Below, one piece after another: positions 18,091 through 25,858 of a stretch of DNA of 64,000 nucleotides. This stretch comes from Mycolicibacterium poriferae (GTDB lineage: Bacteria; Actinomycetota; Actinomycetes; Mycobacteriales; Mycobacteriaceae). The notes under the pieces are model-generated. The model was not told the origin of the DNA. It saw only the letters and a list, made by a program, of their open reading frames with translations, and made no database searches. The position numbers and the translations under genes were made by a program. The stretch spans positions 2,356,001-2,420,000 of the forward strand of contig NZ_AP022570.1 in the NCBI RefSeq assembly GCF_010728325.1, given 5' to 3'. How positions within the stretch are numbered: position 1 is the stretch's first letter; every line of letters begins with the position of its first letter.

Positions 18091-19184
18091 GGGATCTCGT
18101 GGTCCGCTGGGCGGTGCGGCGGCCGCATGTGCTTCCCGTCGAGGTGCCGGGTCAGTGGCGGTTACGCGCACTGCTGGACCACGAACTGGCACTGAGGGAC
18201 TGGCCGGTCGCCTCCTCGCCGGCCGACGCCGACATCTTGGCCGTGTGCGGTCAGCCGGGTCCGCAGCTGTCCTCGGCCGTGGACGTGGTGTGGGATCAGA
18301 TGCCCGGCCCCCGGGTCCGAAAGCCGGTCACCGACGGTGACAACATCGGGGCCGCGCTCGATGATGCCGTCGCCGCTCTGCGCGACACGCACCGCGACGA
18401 TCCGCGCGAGCCCGGACCTCCTCACGGCGACGAGGATTCGGGGGAGTCCCACTCGCACATGGAGTCCCACTCGGACATGGAGTCCCACTCGGACATGGCG
18501 CCCGCCGGGATACCGCTCGCCGAGGGAGCCGAGGACCGCGACGGGCTCGAGATGGACGTGCTGCACGTCAGATTGGGTCCTATTCTGCCGCACTGGCCGG
18601 GTGGCTTCGTGTTGTGCTGTGAGTTGCACGGCGACGTCATCGCCGGTGCCGAAGCCCTCCGTCTGGACGCCGGGCAGTACCCGGCCGCGGGCGGCCACAA
18701 TGCGTCGGCCGCGGGCGGCCACAGAATGTCGGCCACGAGTGACGACAACGTATCGGCGGCCAGACAGTGCGACCACATCCTCGACGTGCTCGACCTCGCC
18801 GGCTGGCCGGGTGCGGCGGAACGCGCCCGCCGGGCACGCGACGCGCTGCTCGCCGGCACCGACCCGGCCGAGACGACCGCGCTGCTGGACGACCTGGAGC
18901 TGGCGGTGCGCCGTTCCCACGTGCTGCGCTGGTCACTGCGCGGGCTGGCGACCCTGAGTCCCGAGAATCTGCGGCGCCGCGGCCTACCCGCGACGTGGGC
19001 CGGCGATGCCCACGACCGGTTGCTGCGGCGAATCACCCATGCCCGCGAGAGCGTTGCCCCGGAGGTCGCCGACGCCGACACCTTCGGGTCGCTGCCCGAC
19101 ATCGTGGCCGGTCTCGACGTCGCGGCTGCGCGTGTGGTGATCGCCGGTCTGGGCATCGATGCGGCGGAACACGGGACACGATGA
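18081..19184 (+). CDS. Degenerate NuoB/NuoD-like fusion protein without cofactor ligands
   Basis: A 367-residue soluble protein in the position where nuoB-C-D stand in a normal nuo operon. Residues 44-110 resemble NuoB (SSPADADILAVCGQPG, then VVWDQMPGPR, as in SPRQADVMIVaGT...YDQMPEP) but lack the CC pair and other cysteines that bind cluster N2. Residues 157-200 (DVLHVRLGPILPHWPGGFVL) and 229-365 resemble the start and helical part of NuoD, without its conserved His/Tyr quinone residues. Between them lies a His/Met/Asp-rich stretch (122-140). ATG 18081 is used; GTG 18087 would give a GTGA overlap with nuoA. Likely a structural cap or regulatory subunit; the homology is remote and needs profile comparison. 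Confidence 0.65.
   Translation: MGVRDLVVRWAVRRPHVLPVEVPGQWRLRALLDHELALRDWPVASSPADADILAVCGQPGPQLSSAVDVVWDQMPGPRVRKPVTDGDNIGAALDDAVAALRDTHRDDPREPGPPHGDEDSGESHSHMESHSDMESHSDMAPAGIPLAEGAEDRDGLEMDVLHVRLGPILPHWPGGFVLCCELHGDVIAGAEALRLDAGQYPAAGGHNASAAGGHRMSATSDDNVSAARQCDHILDVLDLAGWPGAAERARRARDALLAGTDPAETTALLDDLELAVRRSHVLRWSLRGLATLSPENLRRRGLPATWAGDAHDRLLRRITHARESVAPEVADADTFGSLPDIVAGLDVAAARVVIAGLGIDAAEHGTR
18444..18497 (+). repeat. 18-bp in-frame triple repeat (ESHSxM)
   Basis: Three consecutive copies of GAGTCCCACTCGGACATG (one with C for G) encode three ESHSHM/ESHSDM units. Histidine, methionine and acid side chains in such spacing could bind metal, but this is only inferred. Confidence 0.9.
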
Positions 19185-20113
19185 CCGAACCGTCGATCAT
19201 CCCGGTGTCCGCGGCCTGGACGCCTCTCGCGGCGCTGCTGCTGGCCGCACTTGCGTGGTACGCCGCCGGGCTCACCGCCGGGCTGAACGCGTCCGCGCCC
19301 GTCCGAACTGCGCTGATCGCGCCGTGGTCGGAGGCGGCGCGGTTGATGCGCCAGACCCGCCGCGGCACCGTGGCCGCCGACCGCCTGCTGGGACGCATCG
19401 GCGTCACGGGCATGCTCGCCGCGGCTCTGCTGATGGTCACCGTCATTCCGCTGGGCGGGTGGACCCTGCTGGATCTCGACGTCGGTGTCGTGTGGTTCAA
19501 CGCCGTCGACGTCATGGTGTGGGCACTGGTGTGGATGACCGGCTGGGGGCCGAACGCGGTACACCCGCTGATCGGTGGATACCGGTTCCTGGCCCATGCC
19601 CTCGGCTACGAGCTGCCGCTGATGTTCGCGTTGGTGGCACCGGCCATTGCTGCGCAGAGCCTACGGGTCGGCACCGTCGCCGCCGCTCAGCAGGACCTGT
19701 GGTTCGTGGTGTGGATGCCGGTCGCGTTCGTCGTGTACTGCATTGGCGTGGTGGCTTTTTCGGTGTCAGGCCCGTTTCGTGCCGCGCGCGGCGACGACAT
19801 CGCCGGCGGGGTGACCGCGGAGTCGTCGGGGGCGGACCGGCTGCTCTTCGAAGCAGGCCGCTACGCGTTGCTGGCTGCGGGTGCCGCTTTCGCCGTCCCG
19901 ATGTTCCTCGGCGGCGGTGCCGGCCCGTTGCTGCCGGACTGGTTGTGGACCATCGTCAAAACGGTGGCCGTTCTGACCGTCCTGGTGTGGGCCAAGCAGC
20001 GGATACCGGCGGTGCGGCCGGACAAGTTCCTGGAGTTCGGGTGGCTGGTGCTGCTGCCCGCCGTGGTTCTGCAAGACCTCGTCGTCGCTGTCGTCGCCGT
20101 GTGGAGGGGCTGA
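19181..20113 (+). CDS. nuoH: NuoH-like complex I membrane subunit
   Basis: A 310-residue protein with about eight hydrophobic segments. GYRFLAHALGYELPLMFALVAP matches the NuoH helix that lines the quinone channel (RAAAQMISYEVALGL) and PFRAARGDDIAGGVTAESSGADRLLFEAGRY matches the conserved loop [21 protein letters not shown], with several acidic residues changed. Start ATG overlaps the preceding stop (ATGA). It is shorter than usual actinobacterial NuoH. In normal complex I nuoI follows; here nuoJ follows after 2 bp and nuoI is absent. Confidence 0.87.
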   Translation: MTEPSIIPVSAAWTPLAALLLAALAWYAAGLTAGLNASAPVRTALIAPWSEAARLMRQTRRGTVAADRLLGRIGVTGMLAAALLMVTVIPLGGWTLLDLDVGVVWFNAVDVMVWALVWMTGWGPNAVHPLIGGYRFLAHALGYELPLMFALVAPAIAAQSLRVGTVAAAQQDLWFVVWMPVAFVVYCIGVVAFSVSGPFRAARGDDIAGGVTAESSGADRLLFEAGRYALLAAGAAFAVPMFLGGGAGPLLPDWLWTIVKTVAVLTVLVWAKQRIPAVRPDKFLEFGWLVLLPAVVLQDLVVAVVAVWRG

Positions 20114-20115
20114 TC

Positions 20116-20679
20116 ATGATCACACACATCGTCTTCTGGGTGACGGCGGCGGTCGCCGTCGCAGCGGGCGCCGCGGTGTTCTGGGTGAACTCGATGGCGC
20201 GGGCCACCTATGCGTTGGCGGCGTCGTTCGTGGCCGTCGGCGTCGCCGTGCTGCTGATGCAGCAGAACTACATCGGGGTCATCGTGATTTTGATGATGGT
20301 CATGGAGATGGCCGTGATGGCGGTCTACATGGTGATGTTCATGGGGATGAACCCCGCACTGATGCCGATGAGCATGGTGCACGGCAAACGTCTGTCGCTG
20401 GCGATCGCGATCGCGGTCTTCGCGGTGCTGTCGGCCGGTGCTCTGCTGGTGGACTGGCCGGCCCGGCGCGGGGTGCCGGCCCCCGACGTCACGGCCGCCC
20501 TGGGGGAGGCACTGATGGACTCGAAGATGCTGGTGATGATCGTCGTCAGCCCGGTGATGGTGGCCACCATCATCGCCGGGGTGGTGCTGGCCGGCCGGCG
20601 CACCCGTTACGACCGGTTCGGTGACGATCTCGATCGGCGCCCGGCCCGCGACCCCCAGCCGGGAGGGGTGGGGCGATGA
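20116..20679 (+). CDS. nuoJ: NuoJ-like complex I membrane subunit
   Basis: A 187-residue protein with five membrane helices, placed between nuoH and nuoK as in standard operons. The third-helix region IGVIVILMMVMEMAVMAVYMVMF corresponds to the NuoJ pi-bulge helix that links the quinone site to the proton path, and is unusually methionine-rich. Start ATG is 2 bp after the nuoH stop; the stop overlaps nuoK (ATGA). NuoJ is poorly conserved in general, so the call rests on order, size and topology. Confidence 0.78.
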   Translation: MITHIVFWVTAAVAVAAGAAVFWVNSMARATYALAASFVAVGVAVLLMQQNYIGVIVILMMVMEMAVMAVYMVMFMGMNPALMPMSMVHGKRLSLAIAIAVFAVLSAGALLVDWPARRGVPAPDVTAALGEALMDSKMLVMIVVSPVMVATIIAGVVLAGRRTRYDRFGDDLDRRPARDPQPGGVGR

Positions 20680-20978
20680 CGCTGCAGACCGTGCTGATCG
20701 TCGCGGCCGCGATCTTCTCCGTCGGCCTCTATGGTGCGTTGTCGCAGCAGGTCGTCGTCATGGTGATGATGGGACTGGAACTGATGATCAACGCGGTCAT
20801 CCTGGCCGGCGCCGCGTTCTGGTGGTTCCTGGCACCCGATCCGACCGGGCAGGTGCTCCTGCTGGTGGTCATCGCGGCGATGACCGTCGAGATGGCCATG
20901 GGATTCGCGGTCGCGACGATGCTGCACCGAGACCGGCAGGCCGACATGACCGACATGGCCACCGACCTGTCCGGGTGA
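20676..20978 (+). CDS. nuoK: NuoK-like complex I membrane subunit
   Basis: A 100-residue, three-helix protein. Both buried glutamates of NuoK are present: the first in MGLELMINAVILAG (about residue 35) and the second in AMTVEMAMGFAVA (about residue 72). These carry protons along the central hydrophilic axis in complex I. ATG overlaps the nuoJ stop. The keeping of both acids suggests a working ion path. Confidence 0.92.
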   Translation: MTLQTVLIVAAAIFSVGLYGALSQQVVVMVMMGLELMINAVILAGAAFWWFLAPDPTGQVLLLVVIAAMTVEMAMGFAVATMLHRDRQADMTDMATDLSG

Positions 20979-20985
20979 TGCCGCA

Positions 20986-22914
20986 ATGACCGCTACCGAA
21001 GCCATGCTGTGGGCGCTGGTCCTGCTGCCCGCTGCCGCGGGCGCCGCGCTGCTGTCGGGCCCGTTGTGGGGTGCGCGACCCGGCCGGGGGTGGGGCGTGG
21101 TCTCCGCCGGTGTCTCCGCGCTGGTGCTGGGACTCTCGCTGGGGTGTGCGGTCGCCCGCCCCGCGGTGTCGGTGCCGTTCGTCGCGGGAGCCGACTTCGG
21201 TCTGCACGTCGACGGCCTGGCCGCGGTCGTCACACCCGCGATCGCTGCGGTGACCGTACTGGTATTGGTGTTCGCCGGTGCGGATCGCGCGTTGGCACGC
21301 GGACGGTTTCACGGCGCGATGCTGGTGTTCGCCGCGGCGGCGATGCTGACGGCCACCGCGTCGACGATGCCGGCGCTGCTGCTGGCCTGGGAGGTGATGG
21401 GCGCGGCGTCGTATGTCCTGATCGGTTTCCGGTGGCGTGAGCGCAGCCGGGTGTCGGCCGGGCTCGTCGCGTTCGTCACCACCCGATCGGCGGACCTCGG
21501 CCTCTACCTGGCGGCCGGGGCCGCCCTGGCAGGTGGGGCCGGTCTCGCGCTGGCCGACCTCGCCGATGCCGAGGCCGGGTGGCGGCACGCGATCGCCGCC
21601 GGTGTGCTCGTCGCCGCCCTCGGAAAGGCGGCACAGCTGCCGTTCTCGTTCTGGTTGTCGCGGGCGATGCACGGGCCCAGCCCGGTCAGCGCACTGCTGC
21701 ATTCCGCGGCGATGGTGGCGATGGGCGCCTATCTGCTGCTGCGGGTCGCTCCGCTGTTGGCCGCGACGGGCTGGGCCGACACCGTCGCGGTGGTCGCCGG
21801 CGCTGCCACCGCGGTGTTGCTGGGGGTGGTCGCGCTCGCCCAGCGTGACCTCAAACAGCTGCTCGCTGCCTCGACATCGGCTCAACTGGGCTTTGTGGTG
21901 ATGGCTGCGGGTCTGGCAGCGGTCAGCGGCGGAACGGCTCAGCTGATCGCCCATGCCTTCACCAAGGCGGGGCTTTTCCTCGCCGCCGGTGCGTGGTTGA
22001 CGCTGCTGGGCAGCAAGCAGCTTTCCGACCTCGCCGGGGCGGGGCGACGCTGGCCCCTGCCCGGCGCCACCGCCACCGTCGCCGCGCTGGCGCTGGCCGG
22101 GGTGGCGCCGCTGTCGCTGTGGGCCACCAAGGACGCGGTGTTGGCTGCCGCCCTGGCGCGCTCACCGTGGCTCTACGGCGCGGGACTGCTCGCGGCGGTG
22201 CTGTCCGCCGCCTACGCCGCGAAGATCGTGCGGGTGATCTGGCAGACGGAACGACGGTCCGGTGATGCCGTGCCGGGCGACACCTCAGCGCGACTCACGC
22301 TGCGCGAGCGTGTCGTGCTGCTCGTGCTCGCCGTCGGTGCCGCGGTGGCGGGGGTGCTGGCGCTCCCGCCGCTGCGCTCGGCGTTCGGCCGGGTGGTCGG
22401 CGTCGGTGAAGCGCCGCATTCGTCGGTCGCCGAGTTGATCGCGTCGGCCGCACTCGCCCTGGTCGTCGTCGTGGTGGTGCTGCGCTTCGGGGTGCCCGAA
22501 CCACGTTGGGCGGCGGCGTGGCTGGGACTCGAGCGCATCGCAGACGCCCTCGTGGTGCGGCCGACGACGATGGGGGCTGCCGCGTTGGCCCGCTTCGACG
22601 ACCGGGTCCTGGACCGCGGTACCGACGCGGTGGGGACGGCGGTGATGCGGATGGCCGGCTGGTCGGCCCGCGTCGACGGTCTGGTCCTCGACGGAAGCGT
22701 CGCGGCAGCCTCGACCGGCACCGAGGGGCTGTCCCGGCGAGCCGACCGGTTCGAGCTGCGGGGCATCGACGGTGCGGTCGAGACGCTGGCCGCGTGGACC
22801 GCCCGACTCGGCGCACTGGCCCGCCGGCCGCAGAGCGGTCAGCTCTATCACTATTACGTGCTCGCCGTGGTTCTGGTGATGTGCGGTGCCCTACTTCTGC
22901 TGGTGGTGACATGA
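20986..22914 (+). CDS. nuoL: NuoL-like antiporter-type subunit
   Basis: A 642-residue protein of the Mrp antiporter/NuoL family with about sixteen membrane segments. The key charges of a working half-channel are kept: Glu in WEVMGAASYVLIGF, Lys in GKAAQLPFSFWLSRAMHGPSPVSALLHSAAMV, Lys in AHAFTKAGLF and Lys in WATKDAVLAAAL. The C-terminal part carries the amphipathic lateral-helix region seen in NuoL and a last helix (HYYVLAVVLVMCGALLLLVV). Seven bases separate it from nuoK; nuoM begins two bases after its stop. Confidence 0.93.
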   Translation: MTATEAMLWALVLLPAAAGAALLSGPLWGARPGRGWGVVSAGVSALVLGLSLGCAVARPAVSVPFVAGADFGLHVDGLAAVVTPAIAAVTVLVLVFAGADRALARGRFHGAMLVFAAAAMLTATASTMPALLLAWEVMGAASYVLIGFRWRERSRVSAGLVAFVTTRSADLGLYLAAGAALAGGAGLALADLADAEAGWRHAIAAGVLVAALGKAAQLPFSFWLSRAMHGPSPVSALLHSAAMVAMGAYLLLRVAPLLAATGWADTVAVVAGAATAVLLGVVALAQRDLKQLLAASTSAQLGFVVMAAGLAAVSGGTAQLIAHAFTKAGLFLAAGAWLTLLGSKQLSDLAGAGRRWPLPGATATVAALALAGVAPLSLWATKDAVLAAALARSPWLYGAGLLAAVLSAAYAAKIVRVIWQTERRSGDAVPGDTSARLTLRERVVLLVLAVGAAVAGVLALPPLRSAFGRVVGVGEAPHSSVAELIASAALALVVVVVVLRFGVPEPRWAAAWLGLERIADALVVRPTTMGAAALARFDDRVLDRGTDAVGTAVMRMAGWSARVDGLVLDGSVAAASTGTEGLSRRADRFELRGIDGAVETLAAWTARLGALARRPQSGQLYHYYVLAVVLVMCGALLLLVVT

Positions 22915-22915
22915 C

Positions 22916-24406
22916 GTGTTGAGCCTGCTGGTCTTCCTTCCCCTTGCCGCCGCCGCGGTACTCGTGGCCGCGCCGCGGATCACTGACGCCGCGGCGCGCT
23001 GGCTGTGGGTGGCCGTCGCTACGGTGGAAGTGATTCTGACGGTGGGTATCTGGGTGACCTACACGGCGCCGAAACCCGGCCAGCTGGCCTTCGACGAGCA
23101 GGTGCCGTGGATTCCGGGTGTCAACAGCAGCTACCACGTCGGGGTCGACGGCCTGTCCTTGCCGCTGGTGATCATGACGGCGGTGCTGTTCCTCGCCTGC
23201 GCGGTCTACAGCTTGCGTGGCTCCGAACGCAGCCGCGCTCAGGCGGCACTGTTCCTGTTCCTGCAATGTGTGAGCATCGGCCTGTTCGTGGCCGCCGATC
23301 TGATCCTGTTCTTCGTGTTCTTCGACCTGTCGATCGTGGCGATGTACTTCGTGATCACGGGATGGGGACACGGCCAGGCGGGCCGCTCGGCGATGAAGTT
23401 CTTCCTCTACACCTTCCTCGGTTCCCTCGCGCTGCTGGTCGGCTTCATCGGCCTCTACATCGCCGCGCAACCTCACACGTTCGACATGGTGGAGCTGACC
23501 GCGGCCACTCCGTTGGCGGGTAGCTCGGTGACCGGCGGACTGGTGCTCGGCGCGATCCTGCTCGGGCTGGCGGTCAAGACACCGACCTTTCCGTTTCACA
23601 CCTGGTTGCCGCCCGCGCACACCGACGCACCGGCGATCGGGTCGGCGGTGCTGGCCGGCGTGCTGTTGAAGATGGGAACCTACGGCTTCGTGCGGATCGC
23701 CATGCCGATGCTGCCGCAGTCGTGGCGCAGCTGGGCGTGGGTGATCGTGGCCGTCGGCATCGTCTCGGTGCTGTACGGGGCGCTGGTGGCGTTGGCGCAG
23801 AAGAACCTCAAACGAATGATCGCCTACACCTCTGTCAACCACATGGGCTACATCGTGATGGCCCTCGGTGCGGCCGGACTGATCGCCGGCAGCACCGCCG
23901 AGGCCCGTTCCATCGCCGTCACCGGTGCGGTGACGCAGATGGTCAGCCATGGATTGATCACCGGGGCCCTGTTCCTGCTCGCGGGCGTGTTGTACGACCG
24001 CGCAGGCACCTACGAGCTCGACGATTACGGTGGCCTGGCAGGCGCCGCACCCAAACTCGCCACGCTGTTCGCCGTTGGTGCGTTCGCGTCACTGGGGTTG
24101 CCGGGGTTCTCCGGTTTCATCGCCGAGTTCCAGATGTTCACCGGCAGCATCGCCGCAGCGCCGGTCACCGCCGTGGCTCTGCCCGGCATCGTGATCACCG
24201 CGGCGCTGTTCCTGCGCGCGTTCCAGCAGGTGTTCACGGGTCCGGCCGGCGGCCGCAGCGAGGGTTTCGTGGATCTGCGTGCTCATGAGACCGTGCCTGC
24301 GGCAACACTTCTCGCGTTGTCGGTCGTGATCGGCGTGCTGCCGGGGCCGCTGTTGGCGCTCATCGAGCCGGCTGCGAACACTGTCATCGGCCTGCTCGGA
24401 CGGTGA
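22916..24406 (+). CDS. nuoM: NuoM-like antiporter-type subunit
   Basis: A 496-residue antiporter-like subunit. FFVFFDLSIVAMYFVITGWG corresponds to the helix-5 site where NuoM normally has Glu; here it is Asp. The helix-7 Lys is kept in LAVKTPTFPFHTWLPPAHTDAP, followed by LLKMGTYGFVR and the broken-helix HMVSHG-like MVSHGLITGALF. The helix-12 Glu is kept in GFSGFIAEFQMF. Start GTG 22916 lies just after the nuoL stop. Proton translocation residues are therefore nearly complete. Confidence 0.93.
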   Translation: MLSLLVFLPLAAAAVLVAAPRITDAAARWLWVAVATVEVILTVGIWVTYTAPKPGQLAFDEQVPWIPGVNSSYHVGVDGLSLPLVIMTAVLFLACAVYSLRGSERSRAQAALFLFLQCVSIGLFVAADLILFFVFFDLSIVAMYFVITGWGHGQAGRSAMKFFLYTFLGSLALLVGFIGLYIAAQPHTFDMVELTAATPLAGSSVTGGLVLGAILLGLAVKTPTFPFHTWLPPAHTDAPAIGSAVLAGVLLKMGTYGFVRIAMPMLPQSWRSWAWVIVAVGIVSVLYGALVALAQKNLKRMIAYTSVNHMGYIVMALGAAGLIAGSTAEARSIAVTGAVTQMVSHGLITGALFLLAGVLYDRAGTYELDDYGGLAGAAPKLATLFAVGAFASLGLPGFSGFIAEFQMFTGSIAAAPVTAVALPGIVITAALFLRAFQQVFTGPAGGRSEGFVDLRAHETVPAATLLALSVVIGVLPGPLLALIEPAANTVIGLLGR

Positions 24407-25794
24407 CGGACATGCACGTGCTGGCGATGCTGCCCGAGGCGCTGGTGTTCGCCGGTGCGCTGACGGTCTTGATCGTCGGCTCGTATCTGCCCCGACGCCG
24501 GCTGTGGTGGACCCGGGTCATCGCGGTCGCGGCCCTGATCGGTGCGCTGATCGCCGGAGCCGTCCAGATGGCCGGGTCGGACTCCTCGGCGTTCGCCGGG
24601 ACGTTCGTCGTCGACTCGGTCACCGGCGTCGCCAGAGTGATCACCCCGCTGGCGACAGTGCTGGTGATCCTGGTGGCCGGTGAGGAGATCAGCGGAAGTG
24701 ACCGGGAAAGCGAGAGTTACGCGCTGTTGCTCAGTGCCACCGCGGGCGTGCTGGTGCTGTCGGGGGCGCAGGACCTGCTGGTGCTCGCCGTCGGCTACCT
24801 GCTGGCCAGCATCCCGCTGTACGCGCTCATCGGTATGGCCCGTTCGCCGGCCGCCGCCGAGGCGGCCATGAAGACGTATCTGCTGGGGGCGTTGTCGGGC
24901 ATTCTGCTGCTGCTCGGTGTCACGCTGCTCTTCGGTGGGACGGGAACCACCGCGTACGGCGAACTCCGCGGCCTGCTCGCCGAGATCCCGGCGCCGATCG
25001 TGGTGGCCGGGTCGGTGGGCGTCGTGGCCGGTCTGCTGTTCAAGGCCGGGGGAGTGCCGCTGCACTTCTGGGTGCCGGACGCGGCGCAGGGCGCCCAGGG
25101 CTTCGTGGCGATGTTCGTGACGACGGTGCCCAAGATCGGTGCGCTGATCGCGCTGTACCGGTTGGTCGAGATCCTCCCCGGCGGCCTGGCCTGGCCCGGG
25201 CTGATCGGCGGGATCGCCGTCGCCAGTATGACTTTGGGTAACCTGGCTGCCTTCTGGCAGGACGATCCACGGCGGCTGCTCGGCTGGTCGACGGTCAGCC
25301 AGGTCGGTTTCCTGCTGGTGCCGGTGGCCGCGGCGGGCCGCAGCGATCTGGCACTTCCGGCGCTGCTTTTCTACCTCGCCGGCTACACCGTGACCAACAT
25401 CGCCGCGTTCGCGGTGACCACGGCGGTGCCGGCCGCGCGGGAGCTGTCGGCCTACCGCGGAATCGGCCGAACGCAGCCGTGGTTGACGGGAGCGCTGATC
25501 GTCGCGCTGCTCGGTCTACTGGGCACCCCGCCGCTCGCGCTGTTCGTCGGCAAGCTGACGACCGCCAGCGCAGCGTGGGAAGCCGGTGCGGCGTGGCTGG
25601 CTATCGCGGTGTTCGTCAACACGCTGCTCAGCCTCTTCTACTATTTGCGCTGGATCGTGCCGTGCCTGCAAACGTCCACTGGCTTGGCAAACTCTGCGCC
25701 ACAGCATGTCTCGGTGCGGGTGGCGGTGGCTGCGGCGGGGGCCAGCGTGGCGTTGGGTGTGGCGGCGGGGCTGGTGTTCGGCGTGGTGTCCTGA
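24403..25794 (+). CDS. nuoN: NuoN-like antiporter-type subunit
   Basis: A 463-residue antiporter-like subunit and last gene of the operon. GLLFKAGGVPLHFWVPDAAQGAQ holds the helix-7 Lys, VPKIGALIALYR the next Lys and FVGKLTTAS the helix-12 Lys. The helix-5 Glu of NuoN appears lost (GYLLASIPLYAL in place of GLELLSLPLYAL). GTG overlaps the nuoM stop as GTGA. A strong hairpin follows 16 bp after the stop. Confidence 0.92.
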   Translation: MTDMHVLAMLPEALVFAGALTVLIVGSYLPRRRLWWTRVIAVAALIGALIAGAVQMAGSDSSAFAGTFVVDSVTGVARVITPLATVLVILVAGEEISGSDRESESYALLLSATAGVLVLSGAQDLLVLAVGYLLASIPLYALIGMARSPAAAEAAMKTYLLGALSGILLLLGVTLLFGGTGTTAYGELRGLLAEIPAPIVVAGSVGVVAGLLFKAGGVPLHFWVPDAAQGAQGFVAMFVTTVPKIGALIALYRLVEILPGGLAWPGLIGGIAVASMTLGNLAAFWQDDPRRLLGWSTVSQVGFLLVPVAAAGRSDLALPALLFYLAGYTVTNIAAFAVTTAVPAARELSAYRGIGRTQPWLTGALIVALLGLLGTPPLALFVGKLTTASAAWEAGAAWLAIAVFVNTLLSLFYYLRWIVPCLQTSTGLANSAPQHVSVRVAVAAAGASVALGVAAGLVFGVVS

Positions 25795-25810
25795 TAGGCC
25801 CTGACCACGA

Positions 25811-25838
25811 ACGGCCCCCTCGTCGCCGAGGGGGCCGT
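25811..25838. terminator. Bidirectional hairpin terminator between nuoN and gjpA
   Basis: ACGGCCCCCTCG and CGAGGGGGCCGT form a perfect 12-bp stem around the loop TCGC, midway between two convergent genes. There is no long T-run, which is common for mycobacterial terminators. Confidence 0.8.
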
Positions 25839-25858
25839 CGAGTCAGTCAGCGGGCGAC

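Noticed and set aside
19159..20115. Arginine-rich frame preceding nuoJ in the same reading frame
   Set aside because: It is the shifted frame of nuoH; nuoJ has its own ATG at 20116.
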